This document shows, piece after piece, positions 7,889 through 17,411 of a stretch of 64,000 nt of DNA. The DNA is from Streptococcus oralis. Lineage in GTDB: Bacteria; Bacillota; Bacilli; Lactobacillales; Streptococcaceae. The stretch spans positions 248,001 to 312,000 of the forward strand of contig NZ_JAHZPJ010000001.1 of NCBI RefSeq assembly GCF_019929345.1, given 5' to 3'. Under the pieces are notes generated by a model. That model worked only from the letters and a program-made list of their open reading frames with translations. It had not been told where the DNA came from and did not search any database. Position 1 is the stretch's first letter. The number at the start of each line of letters is the position of its first letter. Both the position numbers and the translations under genes were made by a program.

Positions 7889-7921
7889 CGAGGTGAACTC
7901 CTTTTGTCTTTTGATAGTTTT

Positions 7922-7950
7922 ATTATAAATGAAAACGCTTTACCTTTCTA
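7922..7950 (-). promoter_or_regulatory. msmK promoter with catabolite-responsive element (cre)
   Basis: Minus strand: -10 TATAAT (7927-7922), 17-base spacer, weak -35 TAGAAA. The spacer contains ATGAAAACGCTTTAC (7929-7943, plus strand), matching 13 of 15 positions of the CcpA cre consensus. A cre between -35 and -10 predicts repression by CcpA in preferred sugars. Confidence 0.55.
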
Positions 7951-7981
7951 TGGCAAGGTGACCAAAAAAATAAAAAAGTTC

Positions 7982-7996
7982 TGTGCAACTTGCACA
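7982..7996. promoter_or_regulatory. Perfect palindrome upstream of msmK, possible operator
   Basis: TGTGCAA-C-TTGCACA, 7 + 1 + 7, about 30 bp upstream of the msmK -35. It is placed like an activator or distal operator site. The binding protein is unknown. Confidence 0.4.
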
Positions 7997-8004
7997 AAAT
8001 AAGT

Positions 8005-9432
8005 CTATAATACTTGTAGTGGGTAAATCCCCTATGGATATTATGGAGCCTATTTTGTTGTAGAAAAAAAGTCCCATATAACCTATAATGAAAAGCGACC
8101 AAACCATCATTAGAAAGAATCATATGGAACCATTACATTTTATCACAAAACTGCTCGATATTAAAGACCCCAATATCCAGATTCTAGATGTCGTCAATAG
8201 AGATACACACAAGGAAATCATCGCTAAACTGAACTACGACGCCCCATCTTGTCTTGATTGCGGAAATCAAATGAAGAAATATGACTTCCAAAAACCGTCT
8301 AAGATTCCCTACCTTGAAACGACTGGTATGCCTACTAGAATCCTTCTTAAAAAGCGTCGATTCAAGTGCTATCATTGTTCGAAAATGATGGTCGCTGAGA
8401 CTTCTATTGTCAAGAAAAATCACCAAATTCCTCGTATTATCAACCAAAAAATTGCTCAAAAGTTGATTGAAAAGTCTTCTATGACCGATATAGCCCATCA
8501 GCTAGTCATTTCAACTTCAACTGTCATTCGCAAGCTCAATGACTTTCACTTTAAACATGATTTTAACCGACTTCCTGAGATTATGTCTTGGGATGTTGAA
8601 ACAGTCAGGGGAGTGACTGTTTCAATCGGGAGATGAAGATGAGTTTCATTGCACAAGATTTTGAAAAACTCAATATCATCACAGTTCTTGAAGGCAGGAC
8701 ACAAACTATCATCCGAAATCACTTTCTTCGCTACGATAGAACCGTTCGCTGTCAGGTGAAAATCATTACTATGGATATATTTAGTCCTTACTATGACTTG
8801 GCTAAACAGCTTTTTCCATGTGCTAAAATCGTTCTAGATCGCTTTCACATTGTTAACATCTTAGCCGTGTTATGAGCCGTGTTCGTGTTCAAATCATGAA
8901 CCAATTTGAGCGAAAATCCCATGAATACAAGGCCATCAAACGTTACTGGGAACTCATTCAACAGGATAGCCGTAAATTGAGTGATAAGCGATTTTATCGC
9001 CCTACTTTTCGTATGCACTTGACGAATAAAGAAATTCTAGACAAGCTTTTGAGCTATTTAGAAGACTTGAAACACCACTATAAGCTCTACCAGCTCTTGC
9101 TTTTTCACTTTCAGAATAAGGAACCAGACAAATTTTTCAGATTCATCAAGGACAATCTAAAGCAGGTTCATCCTCTTTTTCAGACTGTCTTTAAAACCTT
9201 CCTCAAGGATAAAGAGAAAATCGTCAACGCCCTTCAATTACCTTATTCCAACGCCAAATTGGAAGCAACTAATAATCTCATTAAACTCATCAAACGCAAT
9301 GCTTTTGGTTTTCGAAACTTTGAAAACTTCAAAAAAAGGATTTTCATCGCTCTCAACATTAAAAAAGAAAGAACGAAATTCGTTCTTTCTCGAGCTTAGC
9401 TGACTTCAACCCACTACAGTTGACAATGAGCC
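8005..9432 (+). mobile_element. IS1167-like ISL3-family insertion sequence, inactivated
   Basis: The right end reads, on the minus strand, GGCTCATTGTCAACTGTAGT then GGGTTGAAG. The left end keeps a worn copy (ACTTGTAGTGGGT at about 8012-8024). Near full length at about 1.43 kb, but the transposase is in three frames. Shorter relatives lie at 24.6-25.0, 33.85 and 48.3-48.7 kb of this window. Confidence 0.85.
8124..9399 (+). pseudogene. ISL3-family (IS1167-type) transposase with two frameshifts
   Basis: Three consecutive segments in different frames make up one transposase: MEPLHFITKLLDIKDPNIQI to about 8636, MSFIAQDFEKLNIITVLEGR at 8639-8875, and MSRVRVQIMNQFERK at 8872-9399. The first segment has the zinc-binding cysteines C-x2-C (CLDCG) and C-x2-C (CYHCSK) and an HTH of ISL3 transposases. 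The catalytic core is split, and the expected first catalytic motif (SWDE-type) is replaced by a 12-bp inverted repeat at 8596-8625. The C-terminal part (YSNAKLEATNNLIKLIKRNA) is intact. The gene is not functional as written. Confidence 0.88.
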
Positions 9433-9457
9433 ACTAAACCGACGTTTTTTTGTACAT

Positions 9458-10414
9458 TTATTTTGATTTGATGTAGTTAATACCGTCTGCTTTTGGTGCA
9501 ACTGATTTACCAAAGAAAGCGGCCAAGACAATAATTGTCAACACATAAGGTGCAATACGAAGATAAACCGCAGGTATATGAGCAAGGAAAGGAATCTGAG
9601 TAGAAACAACAGACAAAGCTTGGGAAAGTCCAAAGAAAAGACTTGAAAGCATAGCACCTATCGGATTCCATTTACCAAAAATCATAGCAGCTAGAGCGAT
9701 AAAACCAGGGCCAACAATAGTCGTAGCAGAGAAATTAACCGAAGCAGATTGAGCATATAAAGCTCCACCTACTCCTCCTAAGAATCCAGAAATTAACACT
9801 CCATAGTAACGCATGAGATAAACGTTAATTCCTAATGTATCAGCGGCCTGAGGATGTTCACCTACTGAACGTAAGCGAAGCCCGAATTTCGTCTTAAACA
9901 TAATGAACCAAGCCAAAAACGAGAATCCAATAGCTAGGTATCCCATTAAGCTAGTATTCTTAAAGAAAACATCTCCAATGATAGGAATATTAGACAAAAT
10001 TGGAAAATCAAATTTACCAAAAGATAGTTCAATATTATTAGTTTGCCCTTTTCCATAAATAGCTTTCACAAGAAAGACTGCTAAAGCTGGTGCCATCAAG
10101 TTCAATACAGTACCACTAACAACATGATCGGCTCGAAAATTAATAGTTGCGACAGCGTGAATCGCAGAAAAAACGAGACCAACTAAACCACCTGCAAAAA
10201 GAGAAAACCAAATAGTCATTTCTCCTAGACTTCCAGCAAAAGTTAAGTTAAAGACAACTCCTGTAAAAGCTCCCATAACCATAATGCCTTCCAAACCAAC
10301 ATTAACTACACCGGCATGCTCAGAGTAGGCACCCCCAATGCTGGTAAAAATGAGAGGAGCAGCATAAACTAGCATATTTGATACAAGTATTGTTAGTATA
10401 GCAACAATATTCAT
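9458..10414 (-). CDS. Nucleoside ABC transporter permease (NupC/NupQ-like)
   Basis: A 318-residue integral membrane protein of the BPD_transp_2 family (RbsC/BmpA-linked permeases), with about 8-10 hydrophobic segments. The conserved cytoplasmic loop GLRLRSVGEHPQAADTLGI (about residues 176-194) contacts the ATPase. It is the last gene of the nucleoside operon, 2 bases after the other permease, so the two form the heterodimeric channel of the guanosine/nucleoside importer equivalent to lactococcal BmpA-NupABC. RBS GGAGT before ATG at 10414. Its stop lies only about 25 bp from the IS1167 end, so no native downstream sequence is kept. Confidence 0.9.
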   Translation of the reverse strand: MNIVAILTILVSNMLVYAAPLIFTSIGGAYSEHAGVVNVGLEGIMVMGAFTGVVFNLTFAGSLGEMTIWFSLFAGGLVGLVFSAIHAVATINFRADHVVSGTVLNLMAPALAVFLVKAIYGKGQTNNIELSFGKFDFPILSNIPIIGDVFFKNTSLMGYLAIGFSFLAWFIMFKTKFGLRLRSVGEHPQAADTLGINVYLMRYYGVLISGFLGGVGGALYAQSASVNFSATTIVGPGFIALAAMIFGKWNPIGAMLSSLFFGLSQALSVVSTQIPFLAHIPAVYLRIAPYVLTIIVLAAFFGKSVAPKADGINYIKSK

Positions 10415-10416
10415 TC

Positions 10417-11472
10417 TTATTCTACTCCTTTCATTCGTTTTATCGGTTTGATATATTTCTCAATAATATAGTGAGCACTTACAAAGAAGATGATAGAAGC
10501 TGTCACAATATTGACAAGTTCTGGAGGAATAGTAGCCGTCGTCATACCTGGAGCACCTGTTTGTAATGTTCCAAGCAGAAAAGCAGCAAAAATGATACCG
10601 ACAGGGGAGTTGCTAGCAAGAAGAGCAACTGCCATACCATTAAATCCAACAGCTAGGGAGCCTGCTTGAACGTAAACGTTCTGGAAAGTACCTATTCCCT
10701 CAACCGCTCCTCCAATACCACAAAGAGCTCCAGAAATTACCATTGAAAGGATGATAGTACGTTTCGCTGACATCCCTGCATAATCCGAAGCATTAGGATT
10801 GAGACCGACCGAGCGAATTTCAAAACCAAGTGTAGTTTTCTTTATAATGAACCAAATTACCACGACAGCAATCAAAGCAATAAAAATTCCAAGATTCATA
10901 CGTGACTTGGTAATTTCGGTAAGAAAATCTAGACGATAGCTAGCATTTGCCGACACAGGAATACTTGATTCAGAATCAACCATTAATTCTTTAGGAAAAT
11001 TACGAATGATTTCATTTCCAGCAAATAGAACAATATAGTTCATCATAATGGTAACAATGACTTCACTGGTACCTAAAAATGCTCTTAGCATGCCAGGAAT
11101 TAAACCAATCAAACCACCTGCAACTGCTGCTACAAGGACAGTCAACGGTAACATTGCTAAACGAGGAATTGTTGGAAAAGACAAAGCAAACCAAACAGCT
11201 GCAATCCACCCTGCCAAGGCCTGACCTGGCAAACCTACATTGAAAAAACCAGCACGACTAGCCACTGCAAACCCAAGAGCAATCAAAATCAGAGGCCCCA
11301 TAGTTCGAAAAATTTCTCCAATATTTTTGACAGAACCAAAAGCCGTTTTGAACAACTCTTCATAACCCCACAAGGCATCATAGCCAAAAATCCACATAAT
11401 GATGGCACCAAGTAAGATTCCCAAGAGCACTGAAATAAAAGGAATAGCAATTTGCTGTATTTTTTTATCCAT
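10417..11472 (-). CDS. Nucleoside ABC transporter permease (NupB/NupP-like)
   Basis: About 352 residues, hydrophobic, BPD_transp_2 family, with the coupling loop FEIRSVGLNPNASDYAGMSA. Partner of the next permease. The start is set at the ATG at 11472 (MDKKIQQIAIPF), because GGAGGG lies 5 bases upstream; a start 24 bases earlier would overlap the ATPase gene by 32 bases and has no such site. The chosen start still overlaps the ATPase stop by 8 bases, so translation is coupled. Part of the nucleoside import system. Confidence 0.9.
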   Translation of the reverse strand: MDKKIQQIAIPFISVLLGILLGAIIMWIFGYDALWGYEELFKTAFGSVKNIGEIFRTMGPLILIALGFAVASRAGFFNVGLPGQALAGWIAAVWFALSFPTIPRLAMLPLTVLVAAVAGGLIGLIPGMLRAFLGTSEVIVTIMMNYIVLFAGNEIIRNFPKELMVDSESSIPVSANASYRLDFLTEITKSRMNLGIFIALIAVVVIWFIIKKTTLGFEIRSVGLNPNASDYAGMSAKRTIILSMVISGALCGIGGAVEGIGTFQNVYVQAGSLAVGFNGMAVALLASNSPVGIIFAAFLLGTLQTGAPGMTTATIPPELVNIVTASIIFFVSAHYIIEKYIKPIKRMKGVE

Positions 11473-12997
11473 TAGAACCCTCCTTGATTTCTCCACCAGC
11501 CATTAGAATACCAAGCTCTTGCTTATTAGTTTCAGATGGCTTTACAATTCCTTGAATCTTTCCATCGTGGATGACAGCAATGCGATCTGATAAATTGAGA
11601 ATTTCATCTAATTCAAAGCTAACAACAAGAACAGCTTTTCCTTTATCACGTTCAGAAATTAAGCGTTTATGAATATATTCAATCGCACCAACATCCAATC
11701 CGCGAGTAGGTTGACTGACAATTAATAGATCTGGATCACGATCAACTTCTCGAGCAATAATAGCTTTTTGTTGATTTCCTCCTGACAAAGCACGTGCTGG
11801 AACGAGTTCACTAGCTGCTCTAACATCAAATTCTTCCATCAATTTGCGGGCGTAAGAATTAATCTGATTATAATTTAAAACACCTTTGTTACTGAGTGGT
11901 TCTTTATAGTAAGTTTGGAGAGCGATATTTTCAGAAAGCATCATTTCAAGTACCAAACCATCACGGTGACGATCTTCAGGTACATGACTAACTTGCATTT
12001 CAGTAATCTTCCGTGGAGAAAATCCTACAACTTCTCTTCCCTTGATTTTAATGCTTCCTGATTTTACTTTTCGAAGTCCAGTAATAGCCTGAATCAACTC
12101 ACTCTGGCCATTACCGTCAATACCAGCAACTCCCACTATTTCACCTGCACGAACTTCAAGAGAAAGTTCTTTAACAGCTGGCACACCGCGATTTTCATTC
12201 ACTATCAAATCAGAAATCTGGAGTACGACGTCTTTAGGCTTAGCTTCCTCCTTTTCAGTAACAAAAGAAACCGAGCGCCCTACCATCATTTCAGCCAAAT
12301 CTTTGTTTGAAGCACCTTCAATACTAACGGTCTTAATTGATTTTCCACGGCGAATAACAGTGACGCAATCCGCTACAGCCCGAATTTCATCTAATTTATG
12401 AGTGATGAGGATAATAGATTTCCCTTCTTTGACAAGAGTTTTCATAATATCCATTAATTCCAAAATCTCAGCAGGTGTCAACACTGCTGTTGGCTCATCA
12501 AAAATCAGAATTTCGGCACCACGATAGAGAGTTTTCAGGATCTCTACACGTTGTTGGGCACCAACAGAAATATCTTCAACTTTAGCTGTTGGATCAACAG
12601 CTAAGCCATAGCGCTCCGATAACTCAAGGATATCCGCATTAGCTTTTTTCAAATCTAATACACCTTTATTTGTTATTTCGCTACCAAGAATAATATTTTC
12701 AGCAACAGTGAATGCTTCAACCAACATAAAGTGCTGATGAACCATTCCTATTCCAAGAGCTGCAGCCCTAGAAGGAGAATCCAATTTTTCCGACTTTCCT
12801 TTGACAAAAATTTCTCCACTAGTTGGCTCTAAAAGACCAGCTAACATATTCATCAAGGTAGATTTCCCAGCTCCATTTTCACCAAGAAGTGCATGAATCT
12901 CACCTTTACGTAGCTGTAGGTTGATTTTGTCATTTGCGACAAATTCACCAAAAACCTTGGTTATTTCACGCATCTCAATGACATTTTCATGTGCCAT
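11465..12997 (-). CDS. Nucleoside ABC transporter ATP-binding protein (NupA/YufO-like)
   Basis: A 510-residue double ATPase of the sugar/nucleoside (RbsA-like) class. The first nucleotide-binding domain has Walker A LGENGAGKSTLMN (about 38-50) and Walker B LIFDEPTAVLTP. The second has a degenerate P-loop (GIDGNGQSE, no GKS), the signature LSGGNQQK and IVSQPTRGLD, the family's normal asymmetry. It drives uptake of nucleosides bound by the lipoprotein PnrA encoded just upstream. A hairpin terminator between pnrA and this gene (13097-13121) implies that the lipoprotein mRNA outnumbers the transporter mRNA. Confidence 0.92.
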   Translation of the reverse strand: MAHENVIEMREITKVFGEFVANDKINLQLRKGEIHALLGENGAGKSTLMNMLAGLLEPTSGEIFVKGKSEKLDSPSRAAALGIGMVHQHFMLVEAFTVAENIILGSEITNKGVLDLKKANADILELSERYGLAVDPTAKVEDISVGAQQRVEILKTLYRGAEILIFDEPTAVLTPAEILELMDIMKTLVKEGKSIILITHKLDEIRAVADCVTVIRRGKSIKTVSIEGASNKDLAEMMVGRSVSFVTEKEEAKPKDVVLQISDLIVNENRGVPAVKELSLEVRAGEIVGVAGIDGNGQSELIQAITGLRKVKSGSIKIKGREVVGFSPRKITEMQVSHVPEDRHRDGLVLEMMLSENIALQTYYKEPLSNKGVLNYNQINSYARKLMEEFDVRAASELVPARALSGGNQQKAIIAREVDRDPDLLIVSQPTRGLDVGAIEYIHKRLISERDKGKAVLVVSFELDEILNLSDRIAVIHDGKIQGIVKPSETNKQELGILMAGGEIKEGSNG

Positions 12998-13091
12998 TAG
13001 AGTATTCCTTTCTAGAAATTTATATTTTATTTCAGTAGAACCTACTAACTAAACTAGTAAGTTCTATTGAGACAAAATGCCTCAATATCCT

Positions 13092-13121
13092 AAAAAAGCA
13101 ACCCAAGAAGGTTGGGTCGCT
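13092..13121 (-). terminator. Intra-operon terminator/attenuator between pnrA and the transporter ATPase
   Basis: On the minus strand AGCGACCCAA-CCTTC-TTGGGTTGCT (10-bp stem with one G-T pair) is followed by TTTTTT. It lies 12 bases past the pnrA stop, inside the operon. Confidence 0.8.
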
Positions 13122-13133
13122 TCTGGATTTTTA

Positions 13134-14189
13134 CTATTTTTCAGGAGCTTTTACACTACCATCAATGATTTGTTTTTTGGCATCCTCTACTGCTTTTTTA
13201 GTGTCTTCAGAAAGATTAGAAGTTGTCAAATCAACACCGTTATCTTTCAAACCGAATGTAATCACTTTTCCACCAGGGAATTTACCAGTAGCAGTTTGAG
13301 TTGCAATTTCTTGAACAGTTTTACCAACTTGTTTCAAGGTAGAGGCCAATACGAAATTAGATTCCTTACCATCTTTTGATTTGTATTTTCCTTCGTCAAC
13401 TTGGTCACGGTCAACACCAAGAACCCAAACCTTTTCGTCTTCATTCTTCTTCTCATTCAAGTCTTTTGCTTCCTTGAAGACACCAGCTCCAGTACCACCA
13501 GCAGCTTGATAAATGACGTCAGCTCCTGCAGCGTATTGAGTGGCTGCAATTGTTCTTCCTTTTTCAGGATTATTAAAGTCTTCGGCATATTGAACATCAA
13601 CTAAGATATCTTTATTGACAGATTTCACACCTGCTTCAAAGCCTTTTTCAAAACGAGTAATAACTTCGCCACGTGCTCCACCAATAAAGCCAACTTTATT
13701 TGTCTTTGTAGTTTTTGCAGCAGCAACACCTGCAAGATAAGCAGCCTCATTATCAGCAAAAACAGCAGATGCTACATTTTTCTTATCATTGATAACAGAA
13801 TCAATAATAACATAATTAATATCAGCATTCTCATCCGCAGCAGCCGTAACAGCAGGCGCTAATTTATAACCAACACCATAAACTAATTTATAGCCATTTG
13901 TTGCTGCTTGGCTAAAGTTATTCGTGAAATCCGCTTCACTCGTAGACTGGAAGTAAGTATATCCGTTATCTTTTGAAAGACCATTTTCTTTACCCCAGGC
14001 TTGCAAACCTTCCCATGCAGATTGGTTAAATGATTTATCATCAACACCACCTGTATCGGTTACGATAGCAGCTTTTAAATCAGTTTTAGCATTTGAGCTA
14101 TCTGATTTAGATGCACGATTCCCACATGCAGCAAGTCCGATTGCTGCGACAGACACTAGACCAAGACCTAGCCATTGTTTCTTGTTCAT
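13134..14189 (-). CDS. pnrA: Nucleoside-binding lipoprotein PnrA (BMP family)
   Basis: A 351-residue solute-binding lipoprotein. Signal peptide with lipobox LAAC (residues 19-22), so it is lipid-anchored at Cys22 on the outer face of the membrane. BMP/Med family signature DTGGVDDKSFNQSAWEGL follows, with a PBP1-like two-lobed fold. In pneumococcus PnrA binds purine nucleosides and delivers them to the ABC transporter encoded downstream. The start is the ATG at 14189 with AGGAGG 7 bases upstream; a longer reading from 14228 would put 13 residues before the signal peptide and is rejected. It lies between the salvage enzymes and the transporter genes. Confidence 0.93.
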   Translation of the reverse strand: MNKKQWLGLGLVSVAAIGLAACGNRASKSDSSNAKTDLKAAIVTDTGGVDDKSFNQSAWEGLQAWGKENGLSKDNGYTYFQSTSEADFTNNFSQAATNGYKLVYGVGYKLAPAVTAAADENADINYVIIDSVINDKKNVASAVFADNEAAYLAGVAAAKTTKTNKVGFIGGARGEVITRFEKGFEAGVKSVNKDILVDVQYAEDFNNPEKGRTIAATQYAAGADVIYQAAGGTGAGVFKEAKDLNEKKNEDEKVWVLGVDRDQVDEGKYKSKDGKESNFVLASTLKQVGKTVQEIATQTATGKFPGGKVITFGLKDNGVDLTTSNLSEDTKKAVEDAKKQIIDGSVKAPEK

Positions 14190-14212
14190 TACTGAACCTC
14201 CTAAATAAGATG

Positions 14213-14233
14213 TGCAACGATGTTGCAATTATA
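14213..14233 (-). promoter_or_regulatory. Possible internal promoter with palindrome before pnrA
   Basis: On the minus strand TATAAT (14233-14228) is followed at once by TGCAAC-ATC-GTTGCA (14227-14213), a 6 + 3 + 6 inverted repeat where transcription would start. No good -35 is seen (GTGGTC), so the promoter is weak or needs an activator. Tentative. Confidence 0.35.
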
Positions 14234-14279
14234 GATCGTTTGGTCACGTAGACCACAGCCACTCGAAGAGTAGCTCAGA

Positions 14280-14669
14280 CTAATTTAAGTCTGTAAATGA
14301 GTATGGAAGTAACTCTCCGACCGTCATCTCGACCGTCGATTTATCTTTAGCGACAAGGGTCACCTTTAGATTTTGTTCAAAAAACTCAACCATGACCTGG
14401 CGACAAGCACCACATGGCGAGATGGGTTTTTCAGTTTGTCCGTAGACAATCAATTCTGAAAATTCGCGTTGCCCCTCCGAAACTGCTTTGAAAATAGCTG
14501 TACGTTCTCCGCAATTAGTCAAGGGATAACTAGCATTCTCGATGTTCACACCCGTATAAATGCTACCGTCCTTGGCTACTAAAACAGCTCCGATAGGAAA
14601 GTGAGAATAGGGGACATAGGCATACTTGCTGGTTTCAATTGCTAGTTCGATCAACTCAGTAGTCGCCAT
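14280..14669 (-). CDS. cdd: Cytidine deaminase
   Basis: 129 residues, the usual length of the tetrameric form. It converts cytidine and deoxycytidine to uridine and deoxyuridine. Zinc ligands Cys53 (CGE, with catalytic Glu55), Cys86 and Cys89 (PCGAC). Substrate-contact motif [12 protein letters not shown]. Overlaps the 3' end of deoC by 14 bases, so the salvage enzymes are translationally coupled. It supplies uridine to the Pdp phosphorylase encoded in the same operon. Confidence 0.95.
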   Translation of the reverse strand: MATTELIELAIETSKYAYVPYSHFPIGAVLVAKDGSIYTGVNIENASYPLTNCGERTAIFKAVSEGQREFSELIVYGQTEKPISPCGACRQVMVEFFEQNLKVTLVAKDKSTVEMTVGELLPYSFTDLN

Positions 14670-15318
14670 CTGCTAATTCTCCTTTTGAAATTGTAACTCC
14701 AGCTGATGTTCCAATACGAGTAGCACCTGCTTCTACAAAGGCAAGAGCGTCCGCATAAGAGCGAGCTCCACCAGCTGCCTTAACTCCCATATCTGGCCCG
14801 ACTGTTTTACGCATCAACTGAACATCCTCTATCGTGGCACCACCAGTTGAAAATCCAGTTGATGTTTTGACAAAGTCAGCGCCTGCTTTCTGGGATAATT
14901 GGCAAACCACAACCTTTTCATCGTCTGTCAACAAGCAAGCTTCAATAATAACTTTTACTAACTTGTCACCACTTGCCTCTACGACAGCACGGATGTCCGA
15001 TTCAACCAACTCAAGATTGCCCGATTTGAGGGCACCGACATTGATAACCATATCAATCTCATCTGCACCATTTTGGATGGCTTCTTTTGTTTCAAAAGCT
15101 TTCACAGCTGAAGTTGTTGCTCCCAAAGGAAAACCTACTACTGTACAAACTTTTACATCTGAGCCTTCAAGCCCTGTTTTCGCATGTTTAACCCATGTAG
15201 GATTGACACAAACGCTGGCAAAGTCATACTCACGCGCTTCAGATAGCAAACGATCAATTTGTTCTTGACTTGCATCTTGCTTTAAAAGCGTATGATCGAT
15301 ATATTTATTTAATTTCAT
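14656..15318 (-). CDS. deoC: Deoxyribose-phosphate aldolase
   Basis: 220 residues, class I aldolase. It splits 2-deoxyribose 5-phosphate into glyceraldehyde 3-phosphate and acetaldehyde, sending the sugar of deoxynucleosides to glycolysis. Schiff-base Lys151 in [10 protein letters not shown], a second conserved Lys in [10 protein letters not shown], and the YIDHTLLK N-terminus. It lies 19 bases after pdp and overlaps cdd. The start is the ATG at 15318, preceded by AGGGAGAAT. Confidence 0.95.
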   Translation of the reverse strand: MKLNKYIDHTLLKQDASQEQIDRLLSEAREYDFASVCVNPTWVKHAKTGLEGSDVKVCTVVGFPLGATTSAVKAFETKEAIQNGADEIDMVINVGALKSGNLELVESDIRAVVEASGDKLVKVIIEACLLTDDEKVVVCQLSQKAGADFVKTSTGFSTGGATIEDVQLMRKTVGPDMGVKAAGGARSYADALAFVEAGATRIGTSAGVTISKGELADGDY

Positions 15319-15337
15319 ATTCGGATTCTCCCTGGTT

Positions 15338-16615
15338 TTATGAGATAATTTCTATAATTTCTCGTAAACTTTGCACTCCATCATTTATTTTAACATATTT
15401 TTGAAATTCTGTAACTAGTTCAGAAGAAATTTTTCCATTTGTATAAACTTTTGCAACAATTTCCCCTTTTTGAACGGATTCTCCAACTTTCTTTTCAAAA
15501 ACAATCCCTGTTTCATAGTCCAAGTCATCAGACTTGACTGCACGACCAGCCCCCAGCCTCATGGCATAAAGTCCAAATTCCATGGCAGGGAGAGCTGAAA
15601 TAACACCCGTTTCTTGAGCAGGGATTTCCACCACATGGGCAACTTTGACGGGGCGATAAAGATCTTCTAAATCACCGCCTTGTGCTGCTACCATTTCTTC
15701 AAACTTAGCCAGTGCTTGGCCATTTTCCAGGTGTTGACGGATTTCCTCAATCGTTTTCTCAACATCAGCCAAGCCAAGCATAATCTGAGCTAGCTCGCAG
15801 ATAAAGTGACTAATATCTTCTCGGCCTTTTCCTTGGAGAATCTCGATTGCCTCAAGGATTTCGAGACGATTGCCAATAGCTTTTCCCAAGGGTTGGCTCA
15901 TATCGGTAATGACTGCTACTATCTTTCGACCAACAGCCTTACCAAGATCCACCATGGTTTGAGCCAATTCGCGCGCCTCATCAACCGTCTTCATGAAGGC
16001 ACCCTCACCGACCGTTACGTCTAGCAAAATGGCATCCGCTCCTGCAGCAATTTTCTTGCTCATCACCGAACTCGCAATCAAAGGAATCGTGTCGACAGTT
16101 GCGGTCACATCTCGGAGGGCATAGAGAAGTTTGTCTGCTTTAACCAGTTGATCGGACTGCCCAATGACAGATACACCAATATCCTGTACCTGACGAATGA
16201 AATCCTCTTGACTTCGCTCGACTTGGTAGCCCTTAATGGACTCCAATTTATCAATTGTCCCACCAGTATGGCCGAGACCACGACCACTCATTTTAGCAAC
16301 GGGCACACCGAAACTCGCAACAAGTGGAGCCAAGATTAAGGTCACCTTATCACCTACACCACCAGTCGAATGCTTATCAACTTTAACCCCCTCAATAGCT
16401 GACAAATCAAACTCCTGACCTGTCTTGACCATATTCATCGTTAGATCAGAAATCTCACGTGTGGTCATTCCTTTAAAATAAACAGCCATAGCAAAAGCAG
16501 ACATCTGATAGTCTGGAACAGTTCCAGCCACATAGCCTTCTACCAACCATTTGATTTCAGCTGCAGTCAGTTCTTGACCATCTCGTTTCTTTTGGATTAA
16601 ATCAACCGCTCTCAT
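15338..16615 (-). CDS. pdp: Pyrimidine-nucleoside (thymidine/uridine) phosphorylase
   Basis: 425 residues. Phosphorolysis of uridine, thymidine and deoxyuridine to base and (deoxy)ribose 1-phosphate. Phosphate-binding [12 protein letters not shown], the family signature [18 protein letters not shown] and a C-terminal alpha/beta domain are present. The start overlaps the methyltransferase stop by 4 bases. Between the nucleoside importer and DeoC it forms a complete route from extracellular nucleosides to central metabolism. Confidence 0.94.
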   Translation of the reverse strand: MRAVDLIQKKRDGQELTAAEIKWLVEGYVAGTVPDYQMSAFAMAVYFKGMTTREISDLTMNMVKTGQEFDLSAIEGVKVDKHSTGGVGDKVTLILAPLVASFGVPVAKMSGRGLGHTGGTIDKLESIKGYQVERSQEDFIRQVQDIGVSVIGQSDQLVKADKLLYALRDVTATVDTIPLIASSVMSKKIAAGADAILLDVTVGEGAFMKTVDEARELAQTMVDLGKAVGRKIVAVITDMSQPLGKAIGNRLEILEAIEILQGKGREDISHFICELAQIMLGLADVEKTIEEIRQHLENGQALAKFEEMVAAQGGDLEDLYRPVKVAHVVEIPAQETGVISALPAMEFGLYAMRLGAGRAVKSDDLDYETGIVFEKKVGESVQKGEIVAKVYTNGKISSELVTEFQKYVKINDGVQSLREIIEIIS

Positions 16616-17202
16616 TCTTTCACACTTCTAAGGATATAGTATCCCTTATCTTTCTTTACGATTTCACAATTGCCAAAAACGTCTTCCATCTTATTTCTAG
16701 CACTTGGAGCTCCTTGTTTTTTCTGAATGACAATGGTTAAATCTCCTCCGTCTTTCAAGAAATCTCTGCTCTTTTCGATAATCTCATGAACAACCTGTTT
16801 GCCCGCTCGAATCGGCGGATTGGAAATAACATGGTCAAACTTCCCTTCAACTTGTTCATAGATATTGGATTGGAAAATCGTTGCTTCTACTTTATTACGT
16901 TCAGCATTTTGTCGCGCTAGGTCCAAGGCACGATTATTGATATCGACCATGGTCGCCTGAACTCCATAAGCCTTGACCAATGACAAACCCAAAGGCCCGT
17001 ATCCACAGCCTACATCAAGAATCGTTTCTCCTTTGTTAACCTCTAGGCACTTCAATAAAAGCTGACTCCCAAAATCAACCATTTTCTTGCTAAAAACACC
17101 CGCATCCGTCAAAAAGGTCATTTTTTCTCCCAACAACTCCACTCTCAACTCATGAATGTCGTGAGCAGCATCAGGATTTTCTGCATAATACATTTTACTC
17201 AT
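16612..17202 (-). CDS. Class I SAM-dependent methyltransferase (RsmC-like MTS domain)
   Basis: 196 residues with an SAM-binding motif DVGCGYGPLG (63-72) and the catalytic NPPIRAGK motif (128-135), typical of N2-guanine RNA methyltransferases of the RsmC/MTS type. It covers only the catalytic half of E. coli RsmC, the usual form in Firmicutes. It is the first gene of the nucleoside operon; a functional tie to salvage is not evident. Target presumed to be 16S rRNA (family knowledge). ATG at 17202. Confidence 0.85.
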   Translation of the reverse strand: MSKMYYAENPDAAHDIHELRVELLGEKMTFLTDAGVFSKKMVDFGSQLLLKCLEVNKGETILDVGCGYGPLGLSLVKAYGVQATMVDINNRALDLARQNAERNKVEATIFQSNIYEQVEGKFDHVISNPPIRAGKQVVHEIIEKSRDFLKDGGDLTIVIQKKQGAPSARNKMEDVFGNCEIVKKDKGYYILRSVKE

Positions 17203-17411
17203 AAAACTATTTTACCATAATTTAGTGAAATGTTAAATCGTTTACAAAGCTAAATTTCAAGACATAGACTACATCTGCTATAATAACAACAAAAGTTTTT
17301 CATAGGTTTTCATTTCTTTCAAAAACTATATATCATAAATAGGTTCAATTCGTTTCTGTTTTTATAAGTTAAATATGATATACTAAAGTATCGAATCAGA
17401 AAGACAAACTT

